Origin: Geoglobus acetivorans
Lineage (GTDB): Archaea; Halobacteriota; Archaeoglobi; Archaeoglobales; Archaeoglobaceae
Length of the DNA stretch: 64,000 nucleotides
Reading direction: 5' to 3'
Assembly: GCF_000789255.1 (NCBI RefSeq)
Contig: NZ_CP009552.1
Span: forward strand, 1,364,001 to 1,428,000
This document shows positions 39,544 to 49,239 of the stretch, piece by piece. The notes below the pieces were generated by a model that ran no database searches, was not told the DNA's origin, and was given only the letters and a program-made list of their open reading frames with translations. Within the stretch, counting starts at the first letter, position 1, and the number at the start of each line of letters is the position of its first letter. The position numbers were made by a program, and so were the translations under genes.

Positions 39544-41502
39544 ATGGAAATAAAGAAGGTTGCCGTCCTCGGCGCTGGAGCAATGGGTTCGGGAATCGCA
39601 CAGGTTGTGGCCCAGGCAGGTTATGAAGTCTGGGTTAGAGACATTAAAGAAGAGTTCATTCAGAAGGGGAAGCAAACAATCGAGAAAAACCTGAGAAAGG
39701 CGGTAAACAAGGGGAAAATCAGCCTTCCGAAATACAAGGAAATCTCGTCAAGATTGCACTTCACAACAGACATGAAAGAGGCTGTTGAAGATGCAGACCT
39801 CGTTATCGAGGCTGTCCCCGAGGTAATGGACATCAAAAAGCAGGTATTCCAGGAAGTGTGCCAGCTCAACAAAAAGGCGATCCTTGCCTCAAACACATCC
39901 GGTCTGAGCATAACAGAACTTGCAAAGGCAACGGACAGGCCTGAGAGATTTGTGGGAATGCACTTCTTCAACCCCGTGCCAGTAATGGCACTCGTTGAGG
40001 TTATCAGAGGAGAGCAGACAAACGACGAGACTGTTAATGCTGCCGTGGAATTCGTTAAGAGTATCGGAAAGATACCTGTTGTCGTCAAAAAGGACGTTGA
40101 GGGGTTCATAGTTAACAGATGCCTCGTACCATACCTCGTTCTCGCAATTGATGATGTCGAGAAAGGCGTTGCTGAACCTGAAGAGATAGACGCCACACTG
40201 CTTTACGAGTACAAGATGCCAATGGGACCACTTGAACTTGCAGACTTTGTGGGACTTGACATCCTCTACTTTGCAGGCCAGCAGTGGTCGATTGTTCCAA
40301 AATCAAAACTGCTTGAAGAGAAGTTCAACAACAAGGAGCTGGGAATGAAAACCGCCAGAGGATTCTATGACTGGAGAGCCGGCAGGCCGAAGATACCCAA
40401 AGAGAAGGCAGGGAAGTACGATGGCCTGAGAATTATCGCACCAATGGTGAACATCGCCGCTGGACTCATAGAGATGGGCGTTGCTGATGCGAAGGAAATC
40501 GACACGGCCATGAAGCTGGGCACAAACATGCCGAAAGGGCCTCTTGAACTGGCCGATGAGATCGGGCTCGATGCCGTGCTTGCCAAAGCAGAGGAGATAT
40601 ACAAGGAGAAGGGCTACGAAATCCTCAAACCATCAGAATACCTGAAGAAGCTCGTTTCTGAAGGCAAACTCGGAAAGAAGAGCGGAGAAGGATTTTACAA
40701 GTATGAGGCAGGAACATACCAGAACATCAGAATAGAGAAGCTCGAGGGTGGCATAGCAAAGGTCGTGCTTAACAGACCTCACAGACTGAACGCAATAACA
40801 CTCGAACTTCTTGATGAGCTTAAGAGAGCCTTTGCAGAGCTGGAGTTCGACGATGAGGTCAGGGTGGTCATAATAACAGGAGAGGGCAAGGCATTCTCAG
40901 CGGGACTCGACCTGCAGGCCGCTGGCACGGATGACGTGCTCAACCCACCCGTTGCCATGCTTCTCGCCGCAAAAGGACAGGATACCTTCACCACAATAGA
41001 GAAGTTCCCCAAGCCTGTGATAGCAGCAATAAACGGATACGCATTTGGAGGCGGATGCGAGCTTTCACTTGCGTGTGATTTCAGAATAATGGCAAAGAAC
41101 GCACAGATCGGCCTTACAGAGACGGCACTTGGCCTCATTCCGGGATGGGGTGGTACGCAGAGAATGGCGAAGATTCTTGGAATAGCCAAAGCCAAGGAGC
41201 TGATAATGTTCGCCGAAAGAATCAGCGGAGAAGAGGCAGAGAGAATAGGGCTCGTGAACAAGGCAGTGGAGCCAGAGAAGCTCTGGGATGAAGTCATGGC
41301 ATTCGCAAAGAGGCTTGCCGAGGGGGCACCGGTTGCTCTCAGACTTGCAAAGTACGCAATCAACTTCGGTTACGAGCTGCCCGTTGAGACAGGACAGGCT
41401 CTCGAATCGGCATACTTCGGCCTTGTGGCAGCCACACAGGACGTCAGAGAGGGATTTGCAGCGTTCTTTGAGAGAAGAAAACCCAATTTCAGGGGCAAAT
41501 AA
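39544..41502 (+). CDS. 3-hydroxyacyl-CoA dehydrogenase/enoyl-CoA hydratase fusion
   Basis: The 652-residue enzyme carries out the two middle steps of beta-oxidation. The N-terminal NAD domain begins VAVLGAGAMGSGIAQVVAQAGYEV and has NTSGLSITELAKATDRPERFVGMHFFNPVPVM; two dehydrogenase C-domains follow. From about residue 390 a crotonase domain starts (IAKVVLNRPHRLNAIT) with GEGKAFSAGLDL, NGYAFGGGCELSLACD and ALGLIPGWGGTQR, whose Glu acts in hydration. The dehydrogenase-first order is the archaeal/Actinobacterial type and differs from bacterial FadB. The start follows GGGGTGAT. Confidence 0.95.
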   Translation: MEIKKVAVLGAGAMGSGIAQVVAQAGYEVWVRDIKEEFIQKGKQTIEKNLRKAVNKGKISLPKYKEISSRLHFTTDMKEAVEDADLVIEAVPEVMDIKKQVFQEVCQLNKKAILASNTSGLSITELAKATDRPERFVGMHFFNPVPVMALVEVIRGEQTNDETVNAAVEFVKSIGKIPVVVKKDVEGFIVNRCLVPYLVLAIDDVEKGVAEPEEIDATLLYEYKMPMGPLELADFVGLDILYFAGQQWSIVPKSKLLEEKFNNKELGMKTARGFYDWRAGRPKIPKEKAGKYDGLRIIAPMVNIAAGLIEMGVADAKEIDTAMKLGTNMPKGPLELADEIGLDAVLAKAEEIYKEKGYEILKPSEYLKKLVSEGKLGKKSGEGFYKYEAGTYQNIRIEKLEGGIAKVVLNRPHRLNAITLELLDELKRAFAELEFDDEVRVVIITGEGKAFSAGLDLQAAGTDDVLNPPVAMLLAAKGQDTFTTIEKFPKPVIAAINGYAFGGGCELSLACDFRIMAKNAQIGLTETALGLIPGWGGTQRMAKILGIAKAKELIMFAERISGEEAERIGLVNKAVEPEKLWDEVMAFAKRLAEGAPVALRLAKYAINFGYELPVETGQALESAYFGLVAATQDVREGFAAFFERRKPNFRGK

Positions 41503-41584
41503 ACAATTAATCATTTAATTTTTAATTTTTGGAAAGAGTTATTAAATTTCCCGGAAGGAAGTCCAGTTAACCGGAGGTGGTAAA

Positions 41585-42325
41585 TTGAACATTATCGTGC
41601 TGGCAAAACATGCAGCTGACCCTGAAAGTGAAATTAGGGTTTCTCAGGATGGAAAAAGTGTTGACGAGAGAGGGCTGGTTTTCGATATAAACGACTGGGA
41701 CAGGTATGCTGTTGAAGAGGCAATCAGGCTGAAGGAAGAGCATGGTGGAGAGGTCGTGGTTGTAGGTGTCGGGCAAACAGAAGATACACTGAGAAAGTGC
41801 CTTGCGATGGGTGCGGACAGGGCGATCAAGGTTCCTGTAGAGCCAGGAATGGATTCATATCAGACAGCGATGGCAGTAAAAGAGGCAATCTCGGGAGAGA
41901 AATTTGATCTGATACTTGCAGGCCTGATGAGCCAGGACTACAACAATGCACTTGTGGGTGTCCTTCTTGCTGGAATGCTCGACATTCCGTTCGCCACTGC
42001 AGTTACGAGCATAAAGGTGGAGGATGGCAGAGTAAGGATCATAAGAGAGCTTGAAGGAGGCTTTGGAGAGGAAAACGTCCTCTCACTTCCGGCGCTCCTC
42101 ACAGTGCAGAGCGGTATAAACGAGCCGAGATACGTATCAATCATGGGTATCAAGAGGGCAAAGTCAAAGGAACTTAAGGAGGTAAGCGTTTCTGTTGAGG
42201 GTGGCTACACGGAAATCGACAGAATATATACTCCACCTGTAAAGAAGGCTGAACTGATTGAGGGTTCACCGGAAGAGGTTGCGGAAAAGCTTATTCAGAT
42301 TCTCAAGGACAGGGGGCTGATCTGA
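41585..42325 (+). CDS. etfB: Electron transfer flavoprotein beta subunit
   Basis: EtfB with EtfA takes electrons from acyl-CoA dehydrogenase. The 246 residues show MNIIVLAKHAADPESEIRV, the signature VVGVGQTEDTLRKCLAMGADRAIKV and the loop LILAGLMSQDYNNALVGVLLAGMLD. The gene starts with TTG, preceded by GGAGGTGG in good position, so translation starts on a long leader. It is followed by etfA two bases later. No ETF:quinone oxidoreductase gene is beside them, so the electron acceptor is unknown. Confidence 0.94.
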   Translation: MNIIVLAKHAADPESEIRVSQDGKSVDERGLVFDINDWDRYAVEEAIRLKEEHGGEVVVVGVGQTEDTLRKCLAMGADRAIKVPVEPGMDSYQTAMAVKEAISGEKFDLILAGLMSQDYNNALVGVLLAGMLDIPFATAVTSIKVEDGRVRIIRELEGGFGEENVLSLPALLTVQSGINEPRYVSIMGIKRAKSKELKEVSVSVEGGYTEIDRIYTPPVKKAELIEGSPEEVAEKLIQILKDRGLI

Positions 42326-42326
42326 A

Positions 42327-43283
42327 ATGAGGGTTTTTGCAGTAGCAGAAATCAAGTTTGGGGAGCTTGATCCGGTCAGCATCGAGCTGCTCAATCTTGC
42401 AAACTCCATTAAAGGAGACGGGACTGCTGAAGCAGTAGTTATTGGAAACAACATTTCAAACTACGCTGAAGAGCTTGCAAAGTATGCAGACAAGGTATGG
42501 AAAATAGAGGACGCCAGCCTGGAGAACTACAACCCGGAGCTTTACGTGGACGTGCTGTTCCAGCTTTTCAGCAAGGAAAAGCCAGATATTGTACTGGTTG
42601 CCAACTCATCCAGAGGTTCCGAGTTCGCTCCGGCACTTGCGACAAAGCTGAACGCCCCAGTAATTACGGACATCGTTGGACTCGACACCAGCAATGGAAT
42701 AAAGGCAACAAGATACATATTCCAGGGCAAGCTGCTTGTGGATATTCTTGTGAAGGATGGCGAAACCAGCGTGTTCACAGTAAGGCAGGGTGTATTCAAA
42801 GAAGGCAGCGAAGTCGGAGGAGAAGTTGTTGATGCGGGTATAAAGCCTTCAATAACTCCAAAAAGAGAGTTCTCACAGATCATAGAGCCAGAAGTTGGAG
42901 AGGTGGATATAAGCCAGGCAGACATAATTGTCTCTGTGGGCAGAGGTATAGAGGATGCGTCAAACATAGAGCTTGCAGAAGAGCTTGCCGATGCACTTGG
43001 AGGTGTTGTTGCAGGAAGCAGGCCTGTTATCGACAGCGGCTGGCTTCCAAAGGACAGACAGGTTGGTATTTCAGGTAAGACCGTAAAGCCCAAACTCTAC
43101 CTCGCACTCGGTATAAGCGGTGCCTTCCAGCACATCATGGGTATGAAGGACAGTGAACTCATAATAGCCGTGAACAAAGATCCTGAGGCTCCAATATTCG
43201 GAGTGGCACAGTACGGAATCGTCGGAGACATATTCGAAATCGTGCCAGCCCTCGTAGACAAGCTCAGAGAGATAAAGGGCTGA
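42327..43283 (+). CDS. etfA: Electron transfer flavoprotein alpha subunit
   Basis: The 318-residue subunit holds the FAD that moves electrons on. It shows VVDAGIKPSITPKREFSQIIEP, IIVSVGRGIEDASNIELAEELADALGG and the FAD signature DRQVGISGKTVKPKLYLALGISGAFQHIMGMKD. The start lies one base after the etfB stop. With the dehydrogenase and thiolase genes it completes the core beta-oxidation set of this locus. There is no extra ferredoxin domain, so classic rather than bifurcating ETF is more likely, although this is not certain. Confidence 0.94.
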   Translation: MRVFAVAEIKFGELDPVSIELLNLANSIKGDGTAEAVVIGNNISNYAEELAKYADKVWKIEDASLENYNPELYVDVLFQLFSKEKPDIVLVANSSRGSEFAPALATKLNAPVITDIVGLDTSNGIKATRYIFQGKLLVDILVKDGETSVFTVRQGVFKEGSEVGGEVVDAGIKPSITPKREFSQIIEPEVGEVDISQADIIVSVGRGIEDASNIELAEELADALGGVVAGSRPVIDSGWLPKDRQVGISGKTVKPKLYLALGISGAFQHIMGMKDSELIIAVNKDPEAPIFGVAQYGIVGDIFEIVPALVDKLREIKG

Positions 43284-43318
43284 AATCAGCCTTTAATTTT
43301 TTATTTCAGGGTGATAGT

Positions 43319-43738
43319 ATGGGTGATGAGGCAATAGTCAACGCCACAGTTCTGCTTGCTGAAAAACTCTCAAAAGATGAGGAAAAGCTCTCCGAGGTTG
43401 TTTCAAAAATTGTCGAGCTGGTAGAAAGCGGAAACGCATCGAGATTGCTTGAGCTTGCAGGTACTCTTGCTCCACTCATCGAGACTGCTGGCGTGTTTTT
43501 TGACAAGGAAACAGAAGAAGTTGTTCAGAATCTGATTGAAACGCTTGGCGCAGTTGCGCTCAGCATTGACAGCAATACCATCAGGGTTGTTGAGGCCATG
43601 GTTGATGCCCTGAACGCAAGCACCGAATTCACCCCGGTCACGCTTACAGGATTGATCAGAGCAATGAGAGATGAGAATGTGCAGAAAACGCTTGGATTCT
43701 GTATAAAATTCGCCCAGGAGTTCGGAAAAAGACTTTAA
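43319..43738 (+). CDS. DUF1641 helical protein
   Basis: The 139-residue helical protein matches DUF1641, whose hallmark is the end LTGLIRAMRDENVQKTLGFCIKFAQEFGKRL. The role is unknown; in bacteria it is often found beside formate dehydrogenase or NAD-linked oxidoreductase genes. Here it follows etfA by 35 bases after a GGGTGAT site and so is probably made with EtfBA. The only cysteine lies near the C-terminus (GFC), and there is no signal peptide. Confidence 0.78.
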   Translation: MGDEAIVNATVLLAEKLSKDEEKLSEVVSKIVELVESGNASRLLELAGTLAPLIETAGVFFDKETEEVVQNLIETLGAVALSIDSNTIRVVEAMVDALNASTEFTPVTLTGLIRAMRDENVQKTLGFCIKFAQEFGKRL

Positions 43739-43745
43739 CCATTTT

Positions 43746-43970
43746 TTAGATTTTGCCCAGCAGAAGTAAGGCAATAAGGGCGATTACTACCAGAATAGCC
43801 ACATCGATAATTCTTAGAATGACCGTTCCATTCTCCTCCGAGCCTGCAAACAGCACGACTTTCTCGCCTGAGGGTACACCTTTTTCCGTGCTACCTCTGC
43901 TTTCAGAGGGAGCTTCCGAAATCTCAATCTCACCATCGTCCATTAAAACCCTGAACAGTTCATCTTTCAT
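43746..43970 (-). CDS. Small tail-anchored membrane protein next to MinD
   Basis: The 74-residue protein has a hydrophilic, acidic N-terminal part (residues 1-50, MKDELFRVLMDDGEIEISEA) and one strongly hydrophobic C-terminal helix (VILRIIDVAILVVIALIALLLLGKI). That is the layout of a tail-anchored protein with the domain in the cytoplasm. Its ATG overlaps the minD stop as ATGA, so it is coupled to MinD and may be its membrane partner. I recognise no family. Confidence 0.7.
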   Translation of the reverse strand: MKDELFRVLMDDGEIEISEAPSESRGSTEKGVPSGEKVVLFAGSEENGTVILRIIDVAILVVIALIALLLLGKI

Positions 43971-44734
43971 GCCAACCCCAGAAGATACTTCAGCTTACCA
44001 TACTTTTTAATTTCGGTCCTGATGCCGGCAATGTTCATGGCCAGTCGGGTCACATCTCTGGATACTGCTGATGAAGGGTGGCTCACAACGAACGGTATGC
44101 CGTTCTCCCACGACCTCCTGACGATGCTGGATTCTCTGATGATTCCGGCAATCTCAGTATGGACTCTTTCCTGTATTTCATCAAGAGCCTTTTTATCTCC
44201 CCTGTACCTGTTCACCACAACCCCGCTCACATAAACTCCTGCCTCAGTCGCAACATTCACAACCCTGCTGGCATCAGAAACAGAGATTCTGTCCGGGTTC
44301 GTTACAACGTATGTTTTTTCAGCAGACAGCATTGGCATCAGAGCGTATTTGCTCAGCCCTGCTGCAACATCAATTATGAGAAAATCATAGTCCGGCTCGA
44401 GAATTTCAACTATATCACCAAATCTGGTGATGTCAGCTTTTTCAAGAGAATCAAGTGAGGTCGATGCAGGAAGAACATCGACGGACACCTTCGCCCTTCC
44501 GACAACGTACTCCACCCTCTTTATGGCATCCTCAACCATCCCGGGATTTCTGAGGGCATCCAGGAATGTCTGGTCAAACTCCTCAAGTCCTATGAGGACG
44601 TGAACATTCGGGAGAGCAATATCACCATCAATTATCAGAGTTCTTCCGACAGACGAAAGAGCGATGGCAGTATTTACGGAAATTGTGGTTTTTCCAACGC
44701 CACCTTTCCCAGAAGTGATCGCTATTACGGGCAT
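43967..44734 (-). CDS. minD: MinD/ParA-family ATPase
   Basis: The 255-residue deviant Walker ATPase starts VIAITSGKGGVGKTTISVN and has LIIDGDIALPNVHVLIGLEE and DFLIIDVAAGLSKYALMPML. It belongs to the archaeal MinD group, which localises cell-surface or motility complexes; the C-terminal amphipathic end (GKLKYLLGLA) may contact the membrane. It is followed by the tail-anchored protein with an ATGA overlap. No ParB or MinE is seen. Confidence 0.9.
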   Translation of the reverse strand: MPVIAITSGKGGVGKTTISVNTAIALSSVGRTLIIDGDIALPNVHVLIGLEEFDQTFLDALRNPGMVEDAIKRVEYVVGRAKVSVDVLPASTSLDSLEKADITRFGDIVEILEPDYDFLIIDVAAGLSKYALMPMLSAEKTYVVTNPDRISVSDASRVVNVATEAGVYVSGVVVNRYRGDKKALDEIQERVHTEIAGIIRESSIVRRSWENGIPFVVSHPSSAVSRDVTRLAMNIAGIRTEIKKYGKLKYLLGLA

Positions 44735-44842
44735 CCAATCATTTATGCAGCGGATTAAAATATAATTTTTTTGAATTTCTAATTTAGCACGAATTTTAGG
44801 TTCCCGAAATTTATTTATTCATTAAGTCTCAAGCTCTGGGGA

Positions 44843-46066
44843 ATGACAGTCATAAGATTTCTCGGAGGATGCAGGGAAGTTGGAAGATCAGCAATAATGG
44901 TAGATTCAATCATACTGGATTACGGTCTGAAGCCGTCGTCCCCTCCAGAATTCCCTGTAAATGGTGTCAGCCCAAAGAGCATCATAATATCTCATGGCCA
45001 CCTTGACCATGTCGGTGTCGCTCCGAACCTGATGGATGTTGACCCCAAGGTATTCATGACCCCGCCAACAAGAGACCTTTCAGACATTCTGCTCAAAGAC
45101 TCGATGAACATTATGGAGAATCCGCCGTTCGGAAAGAGAGAGTACATGCAGTTCCACAGCAACACGAGAGAGGTTGGTTATGATGAGCCGTTTCTGTTTG
45201 ACGGATGGGAAGTTACGCTTTTCAACGCCGGACATATTCCCGGAAGTGCCTCAATATACATGTCGAGAGACGTGAACATACTCTACACCGGAGACATTAA
45301 GCTCGAAGACACCAGACTGCTCGAAGGTGCAGATACATCATTTCCGGAGACGGACATCCTCATCGTCGAGTCCACGTACTTCGGTGTCAAGCACCCCGAA
45401 AGGAAAGAACTGGAGAAGCAGTTCGTCGAGAGCGTGATAGACACGCTCGATAAAGGAGGGCATGCAATCATTCCTGCTTTTGCCGTTGGAAGAACTCAGG
45501 AGATTATGATGATCCTGACCAAACACGGGATAACCCCATACGTGGATGGAATGGGAAAGGAAGTTTCAAGAATGCTTGAGAACTACCCCGACTATCTGAA
45601 AAGCGTTAGAGAGCTGAAAAGGGCGATTAAAAGATCAATAATAGTGGAGAGGGGCAAAAGAGAGAAAGTCCTGGAAGAGCCGTCAGCAATAGTAACCACT
45701 GCGGGAATGCTCAACGGGGGACCTGCACTGTTCTACATCTCAAAACTGTACGGCGATGAGCGTTCCAAGATTATACTGACCGGGTATCAGGTCGAGGGCA
45801 CCAACGGGGACAAAGCACTCAAAACCGGCGAGATAGATCTCGGAATGAAGACCGTGAAGCTCAAAATGAAGGTCGAACAGTACGATTTTTCTGCGCATGC
45901 AGATGATGCCCAGCTCAAGGAACTCGTAAAAAAGGTTGTGGACAGGGGGGCCGAGAAGGTCTTTGCAGTTCACGGAGAGGACACAGAGGCTTTCGCAAGC
46001 TGGATTTCTGAAGAAATAGGTGTTGAGAGCTATGCTCCAAGAAATGGAGACATGTATGTAATATGA
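44843..46066 (+). CDS. Archaeal CPSF2-type beta-CASP ribonuclease (aCPSF2)
   Basis: The 407-residue metallo-beta-lactamase/beta-CASP nuclease has HGHLDHVG for zinc binding, the beta-CASP motif A region AFAVGRTQEIMMIL, GGMLNGGPALFYISKLY, and FSAHADDAQL with the later VHGEDTEAF. There is no KH domain at the front, which makes it aCPSF2 rather than aCPSF1. Homologues trim or cut RNA 5' to 3' and take part in rRNA and mRNA processing. Its last four bases overlap the start of the phosphoesterase gene. Confidence 0.92.
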   Translation: MTVIRFLGGCREVGRSAIMVDSIILDYGLKPSSPPEFPVNGVSPKSIIISHGHLDHVGVAPNLMDVDPKVFMTPPTRDLSDILLKDSMNIMENPPFGKREYMQFHSNTREVGYDEPFLFDGWEVTLFNAGHIPGSASIYMSRDVNILYTGDIKLEDTRLLEGADTSFPETDILIVESTYFGVKHPERKELEKQFVESVIDTLDKGGHAIIPAFAVGRTQEIMMILTKHGITPYVDGMGKEVSRMLENYPDYLKSVRELKRAIKRSIIVERGKREKVLEEPSAIVTTAGMLNGGPALFYISKLYGDERSKIILTGYQVEGTNGDKALKTGEIDLGMKTVKLKMKVEQYDFSAHADDAQLKELVKKVVDRGAEKVFAVHGEDTEAFASWISEEIGVESYAPRNGDMYVI

Positions 46067-46695
46067 GGATACTGGCAGTTTCAGACATCCATTCTGAGTT
46101 TGAAATGCTTGAAAGGCTGATAAAAAAAGAAAGGGCAGATGTTCTCGCAGTTGCCGGAGATGTAACTCACTTTCGCCCCTCAGACGTCAGAACATTTGAA
46201 GCGATAATCGAGGATTTCGACGGCGAAATTTTGGTTGTTCACGGGAACTGCGACTATAGGGACTCACTGGACAGAGAGGATGGAAGGTACAGGTTCATAC
46301 ACGGAAAGAGCTACAGAATAGAGCAGCTTACCTTCCACGGTCTCGGTGGTTCCCCAATCACACCATTCAGCACACCCTCAGAATACCCTGAAAAACATTA
46401 CAGGGACATCCTCAAAAGTCTGAGCTACGGGGAGACCAATGTACTCCTGTCCCACTCTCCACCATACGGGATACTCGACAGGACATATTCAGGAATCAAT
46501 GCTGGAAATACGGTGATAAGAGAGAATCTCGATAAGTTCAACCTGATAATATGCGGACACATCCATGAGTCAATAGGAGCAGTGAGGGTGGGGAGAAATA
46601 CCCTTGTAGTCAATCCCGGTCCGCTGAACAGAGGATATTACTCGATCATCGAGATTGATGATGAGATGCGCCCCACGCTGCTGAAGCTTCCCTGA
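46063..46695 (+). CDS. Calcineurin-like metallophosphoesterase
   Basis: The 210 residues show the dinuclear metal motif: AVSDIHSEFE, AVAGDVTHF, VVHGNCDY, LLSHSPP and ICGHIHES. It belongs to the YfcE/MJ0936-like phosphodiesterase group; the substrate is unknown. The ATG overlaps the aCPSF2 stop (ATGA), so the two are made together and a role in RNA end processing is conceivable but not shown. Confidence 0.9.
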   Translation: MRILAVSDIHSEFEMLERLIKKERADVLAVAGDVTHFRPSDVRTFEAIIEDFDGEILVVHGNCDYRDSLDREDGRYRFIHGKSYRIEQLTFHGLGGSPITPFSTPSEYPEKHYRDILKSLSYGETNVLLSHSPPYGILDRTYSGINAGNTVIRENLDKFNLIICGHIHESIGAVRVGRNTLVVNPGPLNRGYYSIIEIDDEMRPTLLKLP

Positions 46696-46849
46696 CGGTT
46701 TCCACCGGCTGCGGGTCAGTTTCCTGTAAACAATCATCAGCAATACCTTTTTATCCGGCTTGTTAACACAATAAACAGAAAAGTATATCACCTCTACAGG
46801 TAACTTAAGAAAAATTGATATGGTATCAAATTAACTTGATGGTGGTAGA

Positions 46850-49120
46850 ATGGAACTGAGCAATACTGCAAAGGTTGTTCTGGAAAAGAGATATCTCCTG
46901 AAAAACGAAAACGGGGAACCTGTTGAAACACCCGAAGAAATGTTCTGGAGAGTTGCAAGGGCGATAGCAAAAGCAGAGGAGAATTACGGGGGAGATCCGG
47001 AAAAATGGGCCAGGAAGTTTTTCGAGATAATGGACAGGCAGGAGTTCATGCCCAACTCCCCGACACTCATGAACGCCGGCACACCTCTGGGCCAGCTTTC
47101 AGCCTGCTTCGTCATCCCCGTTGATGACAGCATCGACGGAATATTCAAGGCCCTCTGGGACATGGCGAGAGTTCAGAAGAGCGGAGGAGGGACTGGATTC
47201 AGCTTCTCGAGAATCAGGCCCAAGGGGGACATAGTGAAGTCAACCATGGGTGTGGCAAGCGGGCCTGTGAGCTTCATGAAGATCTTCGATGCCGCGACAG
47301 AGCAGATAAAGCAGGGCGGGAAGAGGAGAGGCGCGAACATGGGAGTTCTGAACGTCCACCACCCGGACATAGAGGAGTTCATAACCGCAAAGTGGGAAGA
47401 GGGTGTGCTCAGGAATTTCAACATAAGCGTCGCCGTAACCGAGAAGTTCATGGAGGCGCTGAAGAGCGACGGGGATTACGAGCTCATAAACCCGAGAACG
47501 GGCGAGGTCATGAGGAGGATTCCCGCCAGGAAGATCTTCAACCTGATTGTTGAGGGGGCATGGAGAAACGGAGAGCCGGGAGTGATTTTCATAGATGAGA
47601 TAAACAGGCACAACCCCACCCCACACGCTGGAGAGATAGAGGCCACGAATCCCTGCGGTGAACAGCCCCTCCTTCCGTATGAGTCCTGCAACCTCGGCTC
47701 AATAAACCTCTCAAAGTTTGTTGACGAGGGCAAAAAGGACTTCGACTGGAAGAGGCTGAGAGAGGTCGTACGACTCGCAACAAGATTCCTCGATAACGTC
47801 ATAGACGTGAACAGCTACCCCATCCCGGAAATTGCGGAAATGACCAAGAAGAACAGAAAAATTGGTCTGGGAGTTATGGGCTGGGCCGATGCGCTGTTCA
47901 AGCTCGGCATACCCTACGACAGCCCCGAAGCCGTAAGCCTGGCAGAAAAGGTGATGAAGTTCATTCAGGAAGAGAGTCACAGAATGTCTCAGGAGCTTGC
48001 AGAGGAGAGGGGCGTGTTCCCCAACTGGGAGGGGAGCGTGTGGGAAAAGGAGGGCATCAGGATAAGGAACGCCACCACCACCACAATAGCACCAACGGGG
48101 ACGATAAGCATCATCGCAGGATGCAGCAGCGGAATCGAACCCGTGTTTGCCTTGGCATACAAGAGGGCGAACATCCTCGACGGCGATGAGTTCTTCGAGG
48201 TGAATCCTGTCTTTGAGAGAACACTAAAGGCCCTCGACCTCTATAATGAGGACATCCTCACCAAGGTCGTTGAGGAGGGCAGCATTCAGGGGATCGACGA
48301 GATTCCCGAAGAGATTCGGAGAGTGTTCAAGTGCGCCCTCGACATCTCGCCAGAGTGGCACGTCAGAATGCAGGCTGCCTTCCAGAAGTACACGGACAAT
48401 GCGGTGAGCAAGACAATAAACCTGCCCAACCACGCAACGAGGGCAGATGTGGAGAAAGCGTTCCTGCTTGCCTACGAGCTGAAGTGCAAGGGTATAACGG
48501 TGTACAGAGACGGGAGCAGAGAGGAGCAGGTGTTATCTGTAAAGAAGACCGAGAAGAAGAAAGAGGAGGAGAAGGTCAGACCGCCTGCCAGGTTCCAGAA
48601 GCCGAGACCCAGACCCAGAATAACGAAGGGGACGACGGTGGAGACGAGGACTGGATGCGGTTCTCTCTACGTCACGATAAACGAGGACGAACACGGAATA
48701 GCGGAAGTTTTCGTGCAGCTCGGAAAGAGCGGTGGGTGTGCTGCATCCCAGACAGAGGCAATAGGCAGGCTGTTGAGTGTTGCTCTGCGAAGCTGGGTTG
48801 ATCCGGAAGATCTGATAAGGCAGCTCAAGGGAATAAGGTGCCCCTCAGTTGGCTTCGACAACGGAGAGATAATAACGAGCTGCGCAGACGGTGTTGCGAA
48901 GGTTCTGGAGAAGCACCTAAGGGGAGAGTTCAGGAAGATAAAAATGGACGTTAAGGGCGTGAAGCCACTGACCGAGTTCACCGGTGAGGCTCAGGAGGAA
49001 AGCCACGAAGCCCAGAGGACAAAGCTCATAGGCGGGATGTGTCCGGAGTGCGGAAACATTCTCGAGTACGGAGAGGGCTGCATGACCTGCAGGATGTGTG
49101 GATTCACCAAGTGCGGCTGA
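46850..49120 (+). CDS. nrdJ: Adenosylcobalamin-dependent (class II) ribonucleotide reductase
   Basis: The 756-residue enzyme makes deoxyribonucleotides with coenzyme B12. It has PGVIFIDEINRHNP and NPCGEQPLLPYESCNLGSINL, with the active-site cysteine and the NxCxE residues, and TTTTIAPTGTISIIAGCSSG that binds substrate. The C-terminus holds a zinc-ribbon CPECGNILEYGEGC and CRMCGF, a C-terminal tail with cysteines for rereduction. No intein is present, although archaeal homologues often carry one. The ATG follows GATGGTGGTAG. The nearby thioredoxin (next gene) could reduce it. Confidence 0.95.
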   Translation: MELSNTAKVVLEKRYLLKNENGEPVETPEEMFWRVARAIAKAEENYGGDPEKWARKFFEIMDRQEFMPNSPTLMNAGTPLGQLSACFVIPVDDSIDGIFKALWDMARVQKSGGGTGFSFSRIRPKGDIVKSTMGVASGPVSFMKIFDAATEQIKQGGKRRGANMGVLNVHHPDIEEFITAKWEEGVLRNFNISVAVTEKFMEALKSDGDYELINPRTGEVMRRIPARKIFNLIVEGAWRNGEPGVIFIDEINRHNPTPHAGEIEATNPCGEQPLLPYESCNLGSINLSKFVDEGKKDFDWKRLREVVRLATRFLDNVIDVNSYPIPEIAEMTKKNRKIGLGVMGWADALFKLGIPYDSPEAVSLAEKVMKFIQEESHRMSQELAEERGVFPNWEGSVWEKEGIRIRNATTTTIAPTGTISIIAGCSSGIEPVFALAYKRANILDGDEFFEVNPVFERTLKALDLYNEDILTKVVEEGSIQGIDEIPEEIRRVFKCALDISPEWHVRMQAAFQKYTDNAVSKTINLPNHATRADVEKAFLLAYELKCKGITVYRDGSREEQVLSVKKTEKKKEEEKVRPPARFQKPRPRPRITKGTTVETRTGCGSLYVTINEDEHGIAEVFVQLGKSGGCAASQTEAIGRLLSVALRSWVDPEDLIRQLKGIRCPSVGFDNGEIITSCADGVAKVLEKHLRGEFRKIKMDVKGVKPLTEFTGEAQEESHEAQRTKLIGGMCPECGNILEYGEGCMTCRMCGFTKCG

Positions 49121-49239
49121 CTTCCGATCTCTTTTTTATTTCAGACTTTTATTTCGCGAATTCGTTTTCCCGGCTGTGATGCAGCAACCAAATCCGGGGA
49201 TGCTTTTTAACGCCTGCTGGAGAGAGTCAAGAGATAGGT

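Noticed and set aside
46713-46742. C/D-like boxes on the minus strand (CTGATGA, 14 bases, CTGA)
   Set aside because: The C box begins with C instead of a purine, there is no second box pair, and no TATA at the right distance.
46850-49120. Possible intein in ribonucleotide reductase
   Set aside because: All class II motifs are contiguous and the length is normal; no splicing motifs are seen.
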